From UBA5399 sp964592125 (GTDB taxonomy: Bacteria > Bacillota > Clostridia > Christensenellales > Christensenellaceae), in the NCBI GenBank assembly GCA_964592125.1, contig CAZQBV010000036.1, positions 1 through 24,217 on the forward strand: 24,217 nt of DNA, written 5' to 3'. A program made the position numbers and the translations under genes. Shown one piece after another: positions 8,076 to 15,967 of the stretch. Position 1 is the first letter of the stretch. Each line of letters starts with the position of its first letter. Below the pieces are notes generated by a model, which had not been told where the DNA came from, did not search any database, and saw only the letters and a program-made list of their open reading frames with translations.

Positions 8076-8984
8076 TTATTCTGCGTTTAAACTGGCTTGC
8101 ACTTCATTCAGCTTGGGTATGGAAGCCGCCGCCCCTTTTCTGGATACTGTGATGGAAGCCGCCTTGGATGCCAGCAGCAACATATTTTCCGGGCTGGAGT
8201 GGTGCAGCAATCCATATACAAAATAGCCTAGGTAGGTATCCCCCGCTGCCGTGGTATCCACAGCGTTGGCAGGAAACGCCTGCTGCTGGTATGTTTGCTT
8301 TCCATCGTAGTACAGGGAGCCCTTTTCCCCCATTGTAAGCACAATACGCGCTTGGGGGTATTTTTGTGCCATCAGCGGAATGATATCCTCATGCTTTTTG
8401 GCACCCGACAAAATACCGCCCTCTATCTCGTTTACAATAAAATAATCCACCAAATTTAGCGGCAATTCCAAAACACTTTCGTCACAGGGCGATGGGTTCA
8501 GCAACACAGTCATTCCTTTTTCGTGCGCCTTTTGTATGGCATAGGCAATATGGTTGGTTTCATTTTGCACCAGAAGATAGTCCTCTTCAGAGAAATTTTG
8601 CAGTACTTTGTCGATATAGTCTTTGCTTATCATCTGGTTGGTGCCGCCATACACAATAATGCAGTTTTGCCCACTGGCATCCACCTGAATGACCGTATGG
8701 CCACTGGGTGCATCCATCTGCTCTATATATGATGTATTTACACCATTTTGTTCAAGCGTTTCTATTAGAATGGCGCCATCACTGCCCACCATGCCAGCGT
8801 GGTACACTTCCACACCGGTTTTGGCCATGGCTACAGATTGGTTTAAGCCCTTGCCACCACTAAAAATGGATCTGTTTGTACTGGCAATGGTTTCTCCCGC
8901 ACGAACAAACTGCCGCACACTATATACATAATCTACATTCAGCGAACCGAAATTCAATAGTTTCAACCGTTTTTTTCCTCTCAT
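8076..8984 (-). CDS. rbsK: Ribokinase-like PfkB-family sugar kinase
   Basis: A protein of up to 302 residues with the ribokinase layout: N-terminal NFGSLNVD, substrate-binding G43-G-K-G46-LNQS, and C-terminal D243-TTAAG-D249, whose last Asp is the catalytic base and which forms the anion hole. It phosphorylates a pentose or similar sugar with ATP in the cytoplasm. The family motif usually begins a few residues after Met, and a TTG at 8966 (MKLLNFGSLN) preceded by AGAGGA is a better start than the ATG at 8984, which has only a weak GCGGAA; the shorter product has 296 residues. It follows the U3 gene by 26-44 bases and is very likely co-transcribed. Together with RbsD it indicates a ribose-like substrate, but the exact sugar is not proven. 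Confidence 0.9.
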   Translation of the reverse strand: MRGKKRLKLLNFGSLNVDYVYSVRQFVRAGETIASTNRSIFSGGKGLNQSVAMAKTGVEVYHAGMVGSDGAILIETLEQNGVNTSYIEQMDAPSGHTVIQVDASGQNCIIVYGGTNQMISKDYIDKVLQNFSEEDYLLVQNETNHIAYAIQKAHEKGMTVLLNPSPCDESVLELPLNLVDYFIVNEIEGGILSGAKKHEDIIPLMAQKYPQARIVLTMGEKGSLYYDGKQTYQQQAFPANAVDTTAAGDTYLGYFVYGLLHHSSPENMLLLASKAASITVSRKGAAASIPKLNEVQASLNAE

Positions 8985-9010
8985 TTCCGCTATACTATTC
9001 CTTGTGCAGC

Positions 9011-10252
9011 CTATTTGGCATATTCGCGCACTGTCTCAAACATAGCAACAATATTTTCCGGTGGCACGTTGGACACAATGTTGTGCACCTGCTGGAACAC
9101 ATAGCCACCATCCTTAAACATAATATCTAGGTTTCGGCGCACATGATCCCTTACCTGCTGCGGTGTGCCGTTGGGAAGCACATCGCGGGTATCGCAGCCA
9201 CCACCCCAGAAGGTAATGTCTTTGCCATACTTTTGCTTCAGAAGCTGCGGGTCCATGCCGTCACAGCTAATTTGCACAGGATTTACCGCATCCATACCGG
9301 CATCAATGATATCTGCCAGCAATGGCTCTATACCGCCACAAGAATGCAAGCACAGCTTGATATGCGGTTTCAGCTGCTTTGCATAGCTCCATAGCTCCGC
9401 ATGCCGTGGTTTAAAAAACTCGCGGTACATATTGGGCGATATTTGCGGGCCTGCCTGCATTCCCAAGTCATCACCCACGCCCAATACATCAATTTCGTCT
9501 CCACATGCATCCAAATAATTTTTCAGGTTCTTTTTGTGAATTTCCAGCAATTTATCCAAAAATCCATGCATCAACGCAGGCTCGGCAGCCAAATTGATCA
9601 GCGCATTGTCTATTTTGAATATCATTTGTGCAGCCTCGTAAAAATTTCCGCCAAACAAGCCATAAATGGCTTTGTCGGTACTTTGCCGAAGCGCCTTTGC
9701 CGATTCCTGACGCAGTTTCATATCCTCGCCCTCAAAGCCCAACGGCGCAGGCGGCACCCCCACATCAAACCACATCACATCGTGAAATTGGTCTTCCAAA
9801 TTGGAAAAATCATCGCTTAAATCATTTTCACGCGGGAAAACAATTTGTTCAAAGTACAGGCAGCTTTCTTTTTGAACAGCCGTGCGCTTTCCCTTGGCAT
9901 TGTACATCCAAATCGCATCACCTTCGCGGCGCAAATCTACAAAACGAGGAATTTTTACCTGTGTGCCATCGTGCTGCACCCAGTCCTTCCAGTAGCTTTC
10001 ATTTTTTCTGAAATCCCTGCCCAAATCTATTACATCAATGCCAAATAATTCCACAATATCATCGCCGGGAATGACCAACTGCTGTATTACGTCATATACA
10101 TACAGCGTATCTGGCGCCAGCCCCAGATGCTGACGAAGATTTTTATAAGCATTGATAGAGAAATTGCTGGATCTGTGGCCACCACAGTCTATTGGAACCC
10201 TATCAGGCTGTTTGTGGTTTAACGTTTGACTAATTCTCTCGCGCGAATTCAT
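9011..10252 (-). CDS. UroD/MtaA-superfamily protein U3 (HSCG subtype, methyltransferase-like)
   Basis: A 413-residue UroD-superfamily protein. The N-terminus has the family hallmark L-NHKQPDRVPID, near residues 11-23. It is one of two of the five paralogues to keep the methyltransferase-type metal pair H303-S-C305-G. The third canonical Cys of MtaA/CmuA, normally in a GC segment before TPxEN, is missing (VHNIVSNVPPEN here); C353 in GGGCDT or the His in that segment could substitute. The start at 10252 is chosen over a GTG at 10279 because GAGGAG lies 5-6 bases before the ATG. It heads an operon with the ribokinase, under a near-consensus promoter and a structured leader. A methyl-transfer or demethylation role on a sugar is inference. 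Confidence 0.85.
   Translation of the reverse strand: MNSRERISQTLNHKQPDRVPIDCGGHRSSNFSINAYKNLRQHLGLAPDTLYVYDVIQQLVIPGDDIVELFGIDVIDLGRDFRKNESYWKDWVQHDGTQVKIPRFVDLRREGDAIWMYNAKGKRTAVQKESCLYFEQIVFPRENDLSDDFSNLEDQFHDVMWFDVGVPPAPLGFEGEDMKLRQESAKALRQSTDKAIYGLFGGNFYEAAQMIFKIDNALINLAAEPALMHGFLDKLLEIHKKNLKNYLDACGDEIDVLGVGDDLGMQAGPQISPNMYREFFKPRHAELWSYAKQLKPHIKLCLHSCGGIEPLLADIIDAGMDAVNPVQISCDGMDPQLLKQKYGKDITFWGGGCDTRDVLPNGTPQQVRDHVRRNLDIMFKDGGYVFQQVHNIVSNVPPENIVAMFETVREYAK
10221..10233. promoter_or_regulatory. Possible half-operator inside the U3 5' coding region
   Basis: Thirteen bases, AACGTTTGACTAA, are identical to 6814-6826, which includes half of LacI-type operator O2. The site falls within the first 11 codons of U3. 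It could be an intragenic roadblock operator, but the encoded SQTLN is also a normal family sequence, so chance is possible. Confidence 0.25.
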
Positions 10253-10437
10253 TTCGTTCTCCTCACTTTCACGATACACTCATTTGTTTTTTATATGCTG
10301 ATTGAATACAAACTTTTTATTACACATCAGGGTTCAATACCCCGTATAGAACTCATAAATTCTACATTTTGTATCCAACATACCACGTAGTCTCTGCTAC
10401 GGGGTTGTTGATTTTGAAAGTTATTTATTACACGTCT
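10253..10437 (-). promoter_or_regulatory. Structured 5' leader of the U3-ribokinase operon
   Basis: The transcript from the promoter at 10438-10467 would have a leader of roughly 180 bases. It holds a long hairpin at 10376-10410 (arms CAACA/TGTTG, ACC/GGT and CGTAG/CTACG with one mismatch and one bulge, loop CAGAGA). A second possible stem is TAGAA/TTCTA (about 10347-10364) and a third is GGG/CCC (about 10330-10343). No U-run follows these stems. I do not recognise a known riboswitch; the features of the cobalamin riboswitch were looked for and not seen. Confidence 0.5.
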
Positions 10438-10467
10438 ATTATATAGTTCTTATTTTTGATTTGTCAA
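10438..10467 (-). promoter_or_regulatory. Sigma-A-type promoter for U3 and ribokinase
   Basis: On the minus strand a perfect TTGACA (10462-10467) and a perfect TATAAT (10438-10443) are separated by 18 bases. Transcription should start near 10430. This is the best promoter in the left half. Confidence 0.8.
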
Positions 10468-10579
10468 GCCCGGGTTTAGGATATACTGGTTCTACAAAAA
10501 ATTGTGCAAATTCATATGATAAGCCATATCCTGCAAACAGGCATACAATAGCTGTGTGCCCATTTTATGCGGTATTGCT

Positions 10580-11011
10580 CTATATATGATAAATCCCCAA
10601 TTCCGCAGTGTCATCCATCAAATCTTGCAGTGTAATGCCATCCAAATACGTCGAAATTACTTTGTCCAAACCTTTCCACATCTTCAATGTTTTGCAGGTG
10701 CTGCTTCTGCTGCATCTGTTTTGCTCGTCCTCCAGACAGCTGACCGGGCAAAGGTTGCCCTCTGTAATTCTAAGAATTTGCCCCACGGTATATTGGTGTG
10801 CGGGCTTTGCCAGCATATACCCACCTTGGTATCCTCTATTTGCACGCAAAACCCCGGATTTGTTGAAAAGAGGAATGATTTGCTCCAAATATTTTTTGGA
10901 AATCCCCTGACGTTCTGCAATATCTTTTAAGGCAATGTATCCTGCATCTTTGTGCTCTGCCAAGTCTATCAGCATACGCAGCGCATACCTGCCTTTTGTT
11001 GAAATTTTCAT
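10580..11011 (-). CDS. Rrf2/IscR-family transcriptional regulator
   Basis: A 143-residue winged-helix regulator. The N-terminal MKISTKGRYALRML is diagnostic of the Rrf2 family. A recognition region (ISKKYLEQI) and the wing segment GYQGGYMLAKP follow. The cluster region has C88, C92, C100 and C106; three Cys in this area bind a [2Fe-2S] cluster in IscR-like members, so redox or iron-sulfur sensing is likely. The ATG at 11011 follows AGGTGG with 5-6 bases spacing; a GTG at 11020 is possible but less likely. No isc/suf or cysteine gene is adjacent, so its targets are unknown. It has its own extended -10 promoter and does not seem part of the sugar operons. Confidence 0.93.
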   Translation of the reverse strand: MKISTKGRYALRMLIDLAEHKDAGYIALKDIAERQGISKKYLEQIIPLFNKSGVLRANRGYQGGYMLAKPAHQYTVGQILRITEGNLCPVSCLEDEQNRCSRSSTCKTLKMWKGLDKVISTYLDGITLQDLMDDTAELGIYHI

Positions 11012-11062
11012 CCATACCACCTATATTTATTTCTTCATGGGCACCGCAACACACCCCATTGT

Positions 11063-11071
11063 ATTATAGCA
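11063..11071 (-). promoter_or_regulatory. Extended -10 promoter for the Rrf2-type gene
   Basis: On the minus strand TGC-TATAAT gives an extended -10 hexamer (TATAAT at 11063-11068); the -35 position is poor. The predicted 5' leader is about 45 bases. Confidence 0.55.
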
Positions 11072-11121
11072 TTTCTAAGCAAAAAAACGATGCATTGTTT
11101 CAAGAAGAAGCTTAAAACAAT

Positions 11122-11158
11122 AAAAAAGCCGCACCTCTACTATGAGTAGAAGCGCGAC
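11122..11158 (-). terminator. Intrinsic terminator of the XRE-family gene
   Basis: Read on the minus strand, 14-base arms (11145-11158 and 11128-11141, with three G-U pairs) close a CAT loop and are followed directly by TTTTTTATTG. It lies about 118 bases after the XRE gene stop. The lower stem (GTCGCGC...GTGCGGC) is nearly the same as that of the terminator at 24170-24201 although the upper stems differ. Confidence 0.8.
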
Positions 11159-11276
11159 ATGGCAGTGGCATCATGCTGGTGGATTGGGTAGTGATAACGA
11201 CAAACGTTGAAACACTTATACCAATCTCAATTAAAGACAAGTATTGCTTTTAATTCATCCGAATTGTATGGATATA

Positions 11277-11765
11277 TCATTGGCCAAAGGAAAATCCATC
11301 CTCTTTTATTGTCTTGCAAGTTTTAAACTGACTTTTTTTCTTTCTATAAATTATTTCGGCAATGCCATAATAAATTGGGATCGTAAAATAGATCAACCAT
11401 GCTAGACCGCCACCCGTATTCGTAAAAGTCAAAACAAAAAACAGAATCACCGTAACAACTGGATACGGAAACAGGAACATTCCACCTTTGCGCTTTTTTT
11501 CATCTTCATTTCGTGATTGATCATCCTTGGCCTTGGAAAAGGTGTCCCTATGATCGGTTTTTTCTGAGTCGAAAAGCAGTGAGTCTACCGAAATCTCGTA
11601 TAAATTAGCAAGCGCAATTAAATTATCTGTATCAGGTGCCGATTCCGCACGCTCCCATTTTGAAACAGCTTGGCGGCTAAGCCCTAATTTTTCAGCCAAT
11701 TCCTCTTGGGAAAGGCCTCTTTCTTTACGAAGATTTTTTAATCTGTTGGCAATTATAATGTTCAA
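11277..11765 (-). CDS. XRE-family regulator with C-terminal membrane segments
   Basis: A 162-residue protein. Residues 5-60 form a Cro/C1-type helix-turn-helix (LRKERGLSQEELAEKLGLSR, then QAVSKWERAESAPD). A charged linker (about 68-93) leads to two hydrophobic stretches (about 98-114 and 120-138) that look like membrane segments, and a basic tail. HTH proteins with small membrane domains occur in Firmicutes, often as sensors of membrane stress. The start is a TTG at 11765 preceded by AAGGGAG with 7 bases spacing; no ATG would retain the conserved N-terminus. A TGCAAC/GTTGCA dyad upstream may be its own operator. It has its own terminator, so it is monocistronic. The signal is unknown. Confidence 0.85.
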   Translation of the reverse strand: MNIIIANRLKNLRKERGLSQEELAEKLGLSRQAVSKWERAESAPDTDNLIALANLYEISVDSLLFDSEKTDHRDTFSKAKDDQSRNEDEKKRKGGMFLFPYPVVTVILFFVLTFTNTGGGLAWLIYFTIPIYYGIAEIIYRKKKSQFKTCKTIKEDGFSFGQ

Positions 11766-11849
11766 TTATATGCTCCCTTCCAGTACAGTTTTATAAAATA
11801 AATATACCTCTTTGTTTCGGTTGCATCTACCAAATCTACATTTCAAATA

Positions 11850-11866
11850 TGCAACTATTGGTTGCA
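11850..11866. promoter_or_regulatory. Putative operator upstream of the XRE-family gene
   Basis: A perfect dyad, TGCAAC-N5-GTTGCA, lies 85-101 bases before the TTG start. A further half-site, GGTTGCATC, is at 11819-11827. This spacing of repeated half-sites is typical of autoregulated XRE repressors; the binding protein is inferred only from proximity. Confidence 0.4.
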
Positions 11867-11945
11867 AAATCGCTTATGGGCTTTGAAATGCTATATTTAG
11901 CATATAAAAAAAGAATCGAATAATCAATTCCCTTTTTATAAATTT

Positions 11946-12020
11946 TGGAGCGAGTGATGGAATTCGAACTTGCGACATTCGCCTTGGGAAGCCATTGCCC
12001 CGCCACTGGACTACACCCGC
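11946..12020 (-). tRNA. tRNA-Gly-like gene, anticodon CCC (possibly degenerate)
   Basis: Seventy-five bases on the minus strand follow the tRNA-Gly plan. The acceptor stem GCGGGTG/CACTCGC pairs fully (one G-U), the D stem GTCC/GGGC pairs, the anticodon loop is TTCCCAA, the T loop is TTCGAAT, and an encoded CCA ends it. However, the anticodon stem (ATGGC/GGCGA) pairs at only three of five positions including one G-U, and the T stem (GCAAG/TCCAT) has three mismatches, all A-C. It may therefore be a decayed tRNA-Gly or a remnant, not a working gene. It starts just after the terminator of the M24 peptidase gene. Confidence 0.6.
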
Positions 12021-12034
12021 ATAAAGCGTGCCGC

Positions 12035-12065
12035 AATAAAAAAGCGACTTTGTCCCTTTTTTATT
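12035..12065 (-). terminator. Bidirectional intrinsic terminator after the M24 peptidase
   Basis: Arms of AATAAAAAAG/CTTTTTTATT plus an inner GAC/GTC (one internal mismatch) close a three-base loop, and the A/T runs give a U-tract in either direction. It begins 11 bases after the peptidase stop and separates it from the tRNA-like gene. Confidence 0.75.
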
Positions 12066-12076
12066 TGAAATCAGCG

Positions 12077-13177
12077 TCAATCCAAACGATTCTCTATTGG
12101 GAATTGGCTAAATGCCTCGCAGCCATCCGCCGTAAGGTAAATAGCTTCTTCCAGTCTGCATCCACATTCGTTTGGAATATAAATGCCCGGTTCTACTGTG
12201 AAGGTCATGCCTTCACGCATAATGAGCTCGCTGGTTGGGCCTATGGGCATCTCTTCTTCCGCATCATAAGCAATTCCGTGGCCAACGTTGTGAACGATGT
12301 ATTCGCCAAAGCCGTTTTCCGTGATAACATTGCGCACTGCCCACTCCACCTCGCTAATTGGTCGGCCGGGTTTTGCGGCGGCAAATCCGGCTTTCATGGC
12401 TTCTTGGCAGGTCTGCACCACCTGTATCAGCTTGGGTGTTGTGGCTTGAAACAGCACCGTTCGGGTGTTGTCGGAATAATAGCCGTTTGCGTATGCGCCA
12501 AGGTCTATCATAACAATGTTGTCTTTTTTTACCACATTGTCCGAGGGTGATTGCATTGCGTTTCCGGTATTTGTGCCCGCATGCACCATTGGCCAAAACC
12601 CCGGTTTGGCGCCTGCCTGAATGATACCAATTGCCGCTGCTGCCGCAATCTCTTTTTCCGAGGCACCTTCCTTTACTGCCGAAATTGCAGCTTTGAATCC
12701 CTCGTCGCTTGCGCGGAAGGCTGCTTTCATCGCTTGAATTTCTTCTGCGGATTTTACAATCCTTTGCTCATTCATTAGGCGGGAAGCGTCTTGCCAATCT
12801 GAAATGCGTAAAGCGGCCTTTAGCTTTTCAGAAGTAGATACAGAAAGTATGTTCAAACCAATCACGCCAACATTTTTTACATGAATACCGCGTAATGCTT
12901 TTTCTATTTCATCCGAACGTTCCACTTTTGTTTGGCTGGGAATCAGCTTTCTTCCTTCGGAAACCATTTCAAAACCCACAAAAAGTGTGGAGTCTTTCTG
13001 GGTAACAAGAAGTATGCTCCAAGCTTGGCTGGTTCCCGCACCGCATTGGTGCAAACCGGTAAAATATGCCGTATTGCCCGGACGGTAAATATCCGCACAA
13101 ACGAGCAAAAGATCATAACCTTCCTCTGTCATGCGTTTTTGCAAAGTCTGCAATCGAGCATCAAATAAGTTTTGCAT
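12077..13177 (-). CDS. M24-family Xaa-Pro aminopeptidase/dipeptidase
   Basis: A 366-residue cytoplasmic metallopeptidase with the two-domain layout of PepQ/PepP-like enzymes: an N-terminal creatinase-like domain (about 1-125) and a C-terminal pita-bread catalytic domain. All five metal ligands are visible: D225, D236, H300, E329 and E343 (in IDLGA, SDNTRT, GHGI, TVEPG and RLEEA). It would cleave peptides with proline in the second position using two metal ions. The start is set by AGGAGG 7 bases before ATG, and the promoter is at 13273-13300. It is divergent from the ROK gene of the second sugar cluster and monocistronic. A link to sugar use is not evident. Confidence 0.93.
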   Translation of the reverse strand: MQNLFDARLQTLQKRMTEEGYDLLLVCADIYRPGNTAYFTGLHQCGAGTSQAWSILLVTQKDSTLFVGFEMVSEGRKLIPSQTKVERSDEIEKALRGIHVKNVGVIGLNILSVSTSEKLKAALRISDWQDASRLMNEQRIVKSAEEIQAMKAAFRASDEGFKAAISAVKEGASEKEIAAAAAIGIIQAGAKPGFWPMVHAGTNTGNAMQSPSDNVVKKDNIVMIDLGAYANGYYSDNTRTVLFQATTPKLIQVVQTCQEAMKAGFAAAKPGRPISEVEWAVRNVITENGFGEYIVHNVGHGIAYDAEEEMPIGPTSELIMREGMTFTVEPGIYIPNECGCRLEEAIYLTADGCEAFSQFPIENRLD

Positions 13178-13544
13178 TGGTTGATCCTCCTAAATATTTT
13201 GTTTTTAAAACTGCTATAATCTGCGATTGTGGCTTTTTCAGTCTCTGTTATTGTATTTATCCAATAGAAACAATTATATTTCATATTTTTATTTTGTCAA
13301 TTCAAACAAAAGAAATTGACGCGGCAACAGAAAAACGCACAAATACACAAACAAAAAATAATAAATAAGAAAAATTTTATATAAAAAGTAAATTGAAGGG
13401 AGGAATTGGAAGATAAGTGTGGAATAGTTAATTTAATGGTTAAACTATTGTCTAAATTTAGTGTGACAAACGGAAGGGCAGCATTGTCGTTTGCATAAAA
13501 AATAAAACCGCCGAAAAAATCTTGCGCAACCATCGGAGTAATAC
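13178..13544. promoter_or_regulatory. Divergent regulatory region (M24 peptidase / ROK regulator)
   Basis: A gene-free, A/T-rich region of 367 bases. It holds the peptidase promoter and, nearer the ROK gene, several dyads: AATAGTT (13423-13429) with AACTATT (13443-13449); TTGTC (13448-13452) with GACAA (13465-13469) around a perfect CTAAATTTAG (13452-13461); and CAAACG/CGTTTG arms at about 13467-13495. These are candidate operators for the ROK regulator. No convincing plus-strand -35/-10 pair was found. Confidence 0.5.
13273..13300 (-). promoter_or_regulatory. Sigma-A-type promoter for the M24 peptidase
   Basis: On the minus strand a perfect TTGACA (13295-13300) and a perfect TATAAT (13273-13278) are 16 bases apart. 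A 7-base inverted repeat, GTCAATT/AATTGAC (13296-13302 and 13314-13320), overlaps the -35 and could be an operator. The leader would be about 90 bases. Confidence 0.75.
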
Positions 13545-14741
13545 ATGGTTCATTATTCTAAGATTAACAACAAAAGAATGAAGTCCATCAACAAGCAACA
13601 TGTTTTAAATGCCATTCGTAAGAGTGGCCTGATTTCTCGCAAAGATTTGGCAAAAAAAACAAAGCTGACCACCGGCACCATTACCAACCTAACAGAGGAA
13701 CTGATTCGTACGCGCTGGATATTGGAAAAAGGCAGCGGGGAATCGGAAGGGGGCAGAAAGCCCATTCTTTTGGAGCTGAACCCAAAGGCAGGTTATGCAA
13801 TTGGGCTAGAGCTAAACACCTCTCAGATGATTTGTATTTTAAGTGATTTTCAAGGAAAATTTTTGGCAACACAACGTTATCGAGTTAATCTGGAAGAGGG
13901 AAAAAACAAAGTGATTGGTGACATGGCTTTGTCTATCAATCAAATGATGCAAGACAATCATATAGAGCGCCATCAGGTGTTGGGAATTGGTTTGGCAATG
14001 CCCGGCCCAATCAACGACAAAGAGGGCATTATTAACCCGCCCAACCTGCAAGGCTGGCACAATACACCCATCCGCGAAATGATAGAAAAAGAAACAGCCA
14101 TAAAAACGTATGTAGAAAAAGAAACACAGTCTGCGGTATTGGGTGAATATTGGTTTGGCCAGTGCAATGGTTTTCAACGTATTTTCCAAGTCAATGTTTA
14201 TGAGATTGGCATTGGCGGTGGGTTTATTATGAATGGCAATCTGTTTCATGCAAATCAATTTTGCAGCATGGAGCTGGGGCACACCACTGTGTGCGTGGGG
14301 GGGTATCCTTGTATTTGCGGCAGCAAAGGCTGTTTGGAAGCACAGGCAAATGGTCTGGCGGCAATCCGCTATGCAAAAGAAGAAGTGCAGCAAGGCAACA
14401 GCAGCGTGCTGGATCTTCAAACAGAAATTACATTTGATCAAGTGATAGACGGCGCGGAGAAGCGCGACAAAGCTTGTGTGAACGCCATAAAAAAGTGTGC
14501 CGAGTATTTGAGCATTTCGCTCATCAATATCATTGGCATTTTAGGGCCAGATATTATTGTGTTTGGCGGAGATTTCATTGCGAAAAGCAAACTTTTGTTT
14601 CAAGAAATTGTAAATCGTTTGGAATCTCACCCCTATTTCACAAGTATTGGGCAAGTGAAAAAAATACGCGCCTCTTTTGGAGTGGATGCCGGGGCAATTG
14701 GCGGAATCGCAACAGTGTTGAATGCTATTTCTGAAATATAA
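13545..14741 (+). CDS. ROK-family transcriptional repressor (XylR/NagC type)
   Basis: A 398-residue regulator with an N-terminal winged helix (about 12-75: QHVLNAIRKSG, SRKDLAKKT, TTGTITNLTEEL) and a ROK sugar-binding domain. The zinc site typical of ROK proteins is intact: H246 and C256-x-C258-x4-C263. The catalytic Asp of ROK kinases, in the ENDANAAALGE-type motif, is absent here (EKETQSAVLGE), so it should sense a sugar and not phosphorylate it. The ATG at 13545 follows CGGAG with about 6 bases spacing. It opens the plus-strand sugar cluster and probably controls it; nearby dyads are candidate sites. The effector is likely the sugar imported by the second transporter (inference). Confidence 0.92.
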   Translation: MVHYSKINNKRMKSINKQHVLNAIRKSGLISRKDLAKKTKLTTGTITNLTEELIRTRWILEKGSGESEGGRKPILLELNPKAGYAIGLELNTSQMICILSDFQGKFLATQRYRVNLEEGKNKVIGDMALSINQMMQDNHIERHQVLGIGLAMPGPINDKEGIINPPNLQGWHNTPIREMIEKETAIKTYVEKETQSAVLGEYWFGQCNGFQRIFQVNVYEIGIGGGFIMNGNLFHANQFCSMELGHTTVCVGGYPCICGSKGCLEAQANGLAAIRYAKEEVQQGNSSVLDLQTEITFDQVIDGAEKRDKACVNAIKKCAEYLSISLINIIGILGPDIIVFGGDFIAKSKLLFQEIVNRLESHPYFTSIGQVKKIRASFGVDAGAIGGIATVLNAISEI

Positions 14742-14851
14742 TACGAAATTTATGGCGGAACTATTTTTGAAGCGAGTGGATTTGAAAATTCTTATATGAA
14801 TATCGCAACGCGTTTTTAAAAGCGAATAGGATAAACAAGAAGGGGCACACA

Positions 14852-15871
14852 ATGGGTAGAAGAGAACTTGTAAAACAAACATTGGAATTTCACAACACGG
14901 CAAACAGAGCGCCACGACAGATGTGGGCGCTTCCCTATGCTTCGCTGCACTTTCCAGAGCAGCTTAAGCAGATTAGGGAAGATTTCCCCGATGATATTGT
15001 GGAGGTTCCGCCTGCGTACAAGCAATACAGGAATCCGCCCAAAGTGACGGGAGATTTTTATGAGCTGGGTGAATATATTGATGAATGGGGCGCTGTGTTT
15101 TCCAATTTGCAGCAGGGCATTATTGGCGAAGTAAAGCACCCTGTTATTGTGGAGGAAGACTGGAGCGATGCAAAGAATATTCATATTCCCGAAGAGCTGT
15201 TGACAATAGATACAGCAAAGATAAATGAGTTTTGTGCATCTACAGACCAGTTTGTTTTGTCCAGCGACCTTGCACGTCCGTTTGAGCGATTGCAATTTTT
15301 GAGAGGAACAGAGCAATTGTTTATGGATTTTGCATACCAACCACCCAAGATGTTTGATTTTATAGAAAAAATGCACAATTTTTATTGCCGCATGCTTACC
15401 GTGTGGGCAAAGACAAACGTGGATGGGCTGTTTTTTATGGATGATTGGGGTACGCAGAGGGATCTTCTGATTTCGCCCAAGCAATGGGTGCAGATCATCA
15501 AGCCTTTGTATCGCGATTATTCGGACATTGCCAAAAAGCATGGCAAGAAAATATTCTTCCATTCGGACGGGCACACAGAAAAAATTGTACCGCATTTGAT
15601 TGAGATTGGAATAGACGCCGTTAATCTGCAAGTTTTTTGCATTGGACCACGGGCGTTGGAAAAATACAAAGGCGATATCACTTTTTGGGGAGAAGTAGAC
15701 AGGCAGCACACGCTTCCTTACGGCAACCGCAAAGAAATCCAAGAGGCCGTACACACTTTGCATGACTGCTTTTGGAAAAACGGCGGCGCCATTGCGCAAT
15801 GCGAATTTGGCATAGGCGCAAACCCGGGCAATGTGCGCGCTGTTTTTGAAGAGTGGAGCAAATTCGGTTGA
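14852..15871 (+). CDS. UroD/MtaA-superfamily protein U4 (HSDG subtype)
   Basis: A 339-residue UroD-superfamily TIM-barrel protein, near the usual family length. The metal motif is H237-S-D239-G, with Asp in place of the methyltransferase Cys. Downstream are the strand motif TFWGEVD, the segment TLPYGN and the C-terminal ANPGNVRAVFEEW, corresponding to the TPxENI region of MtaA-like enzymes. A Cys lies in QCEFG near that region. AAGGGG precedes the ATG with good spacing. It is the first enzyme gene of the plus-strand cluster, 110 bases after the ROK gene and 96 before the binding protein. A reaction involving the imported sugar is inferred only from context; haem synthesis is very unlikely. 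Confidence 0.85.
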   Translation: MGRRELVKQTLEFHNTANRAPRQMWALPYASLHFPEQLKQIREDFPDDIVEVPPAYKQYRNPPKVTGDFYELGEYIDEWGAVFSNLQQGIIGEVKHPVIVEEDWSDAKNIHIPEELLTIDTAKINEFCASTDQFVLSSDLARPFERLQFLRGTEQLFMDFAYQPPKMFDFIEKMHNFYCRMLTVWAKTNVDGLFFMDDWGTQRDLLISPKQWVQIIKPLYRDYSDIAKKHGKKIFFHSDGHTEKIVPHLIEIGIDAVNLQVFCIGPRALEKYKGDITFWGEVDRQHTLPYGNRKEIQEAVHTLHDCFWKNGGAIAQCEFGIGANPGNVRAVFEEWSKFG

Positions 15872-15918
15872 TTTTGCTTTACAGTACAGAGCAAAGCGCT
15901 ATTATTTCGTTCATGTTT

Positions 15919-15933
15919 CCCTGCAATGCAGGG
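15919..15933 (+). other. Intercistronic hairpin between U4 and binding protein
   Basis: A perfect GC-rich hairpin, CCCTGC-AAT-GCAGGG, ends 34 bases before the binding-protein ATG and just upstream of its AGGAGG. No U-run follows. It may protect the highly expressed downstream message from 5' decay. Confidence 0.5.
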
Positions 15934-15967
15934 ATGAATAAAACCTATAATTCAAAGGAGGAAACAA

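Noticed and set aside
59..10252. True haem biosynthesis (HemE) for the UroD-family genes
   Set aside because: No other tetrapyrrole gene is present, the five proteins differ greatly from one another, and all lie in sugar operons.
10253..10437. Cobalamin riboswitch upstream of the methyltransferase-like U3
   Set aside because: The B12-box-like conserved sequence was looked for and not found; only generic hairpins are present.
12077..13177. M24 protein as a creatinase or non-catalytic homologue
   Set aside because: All five metal ligands of true aminopeptidases are present.
13437..13499. Twenty-codon ORF upstream of the ROK gene
   Set aside because: It lacks a ribosome binding site in place and has no recognisable features; likely chance.
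13545..14741. ROK gene as a sugar kinase
   Set aside because: The protein has an N-terminal DNA-binding domain and lacks the catalytic Asp of ROK kinases.
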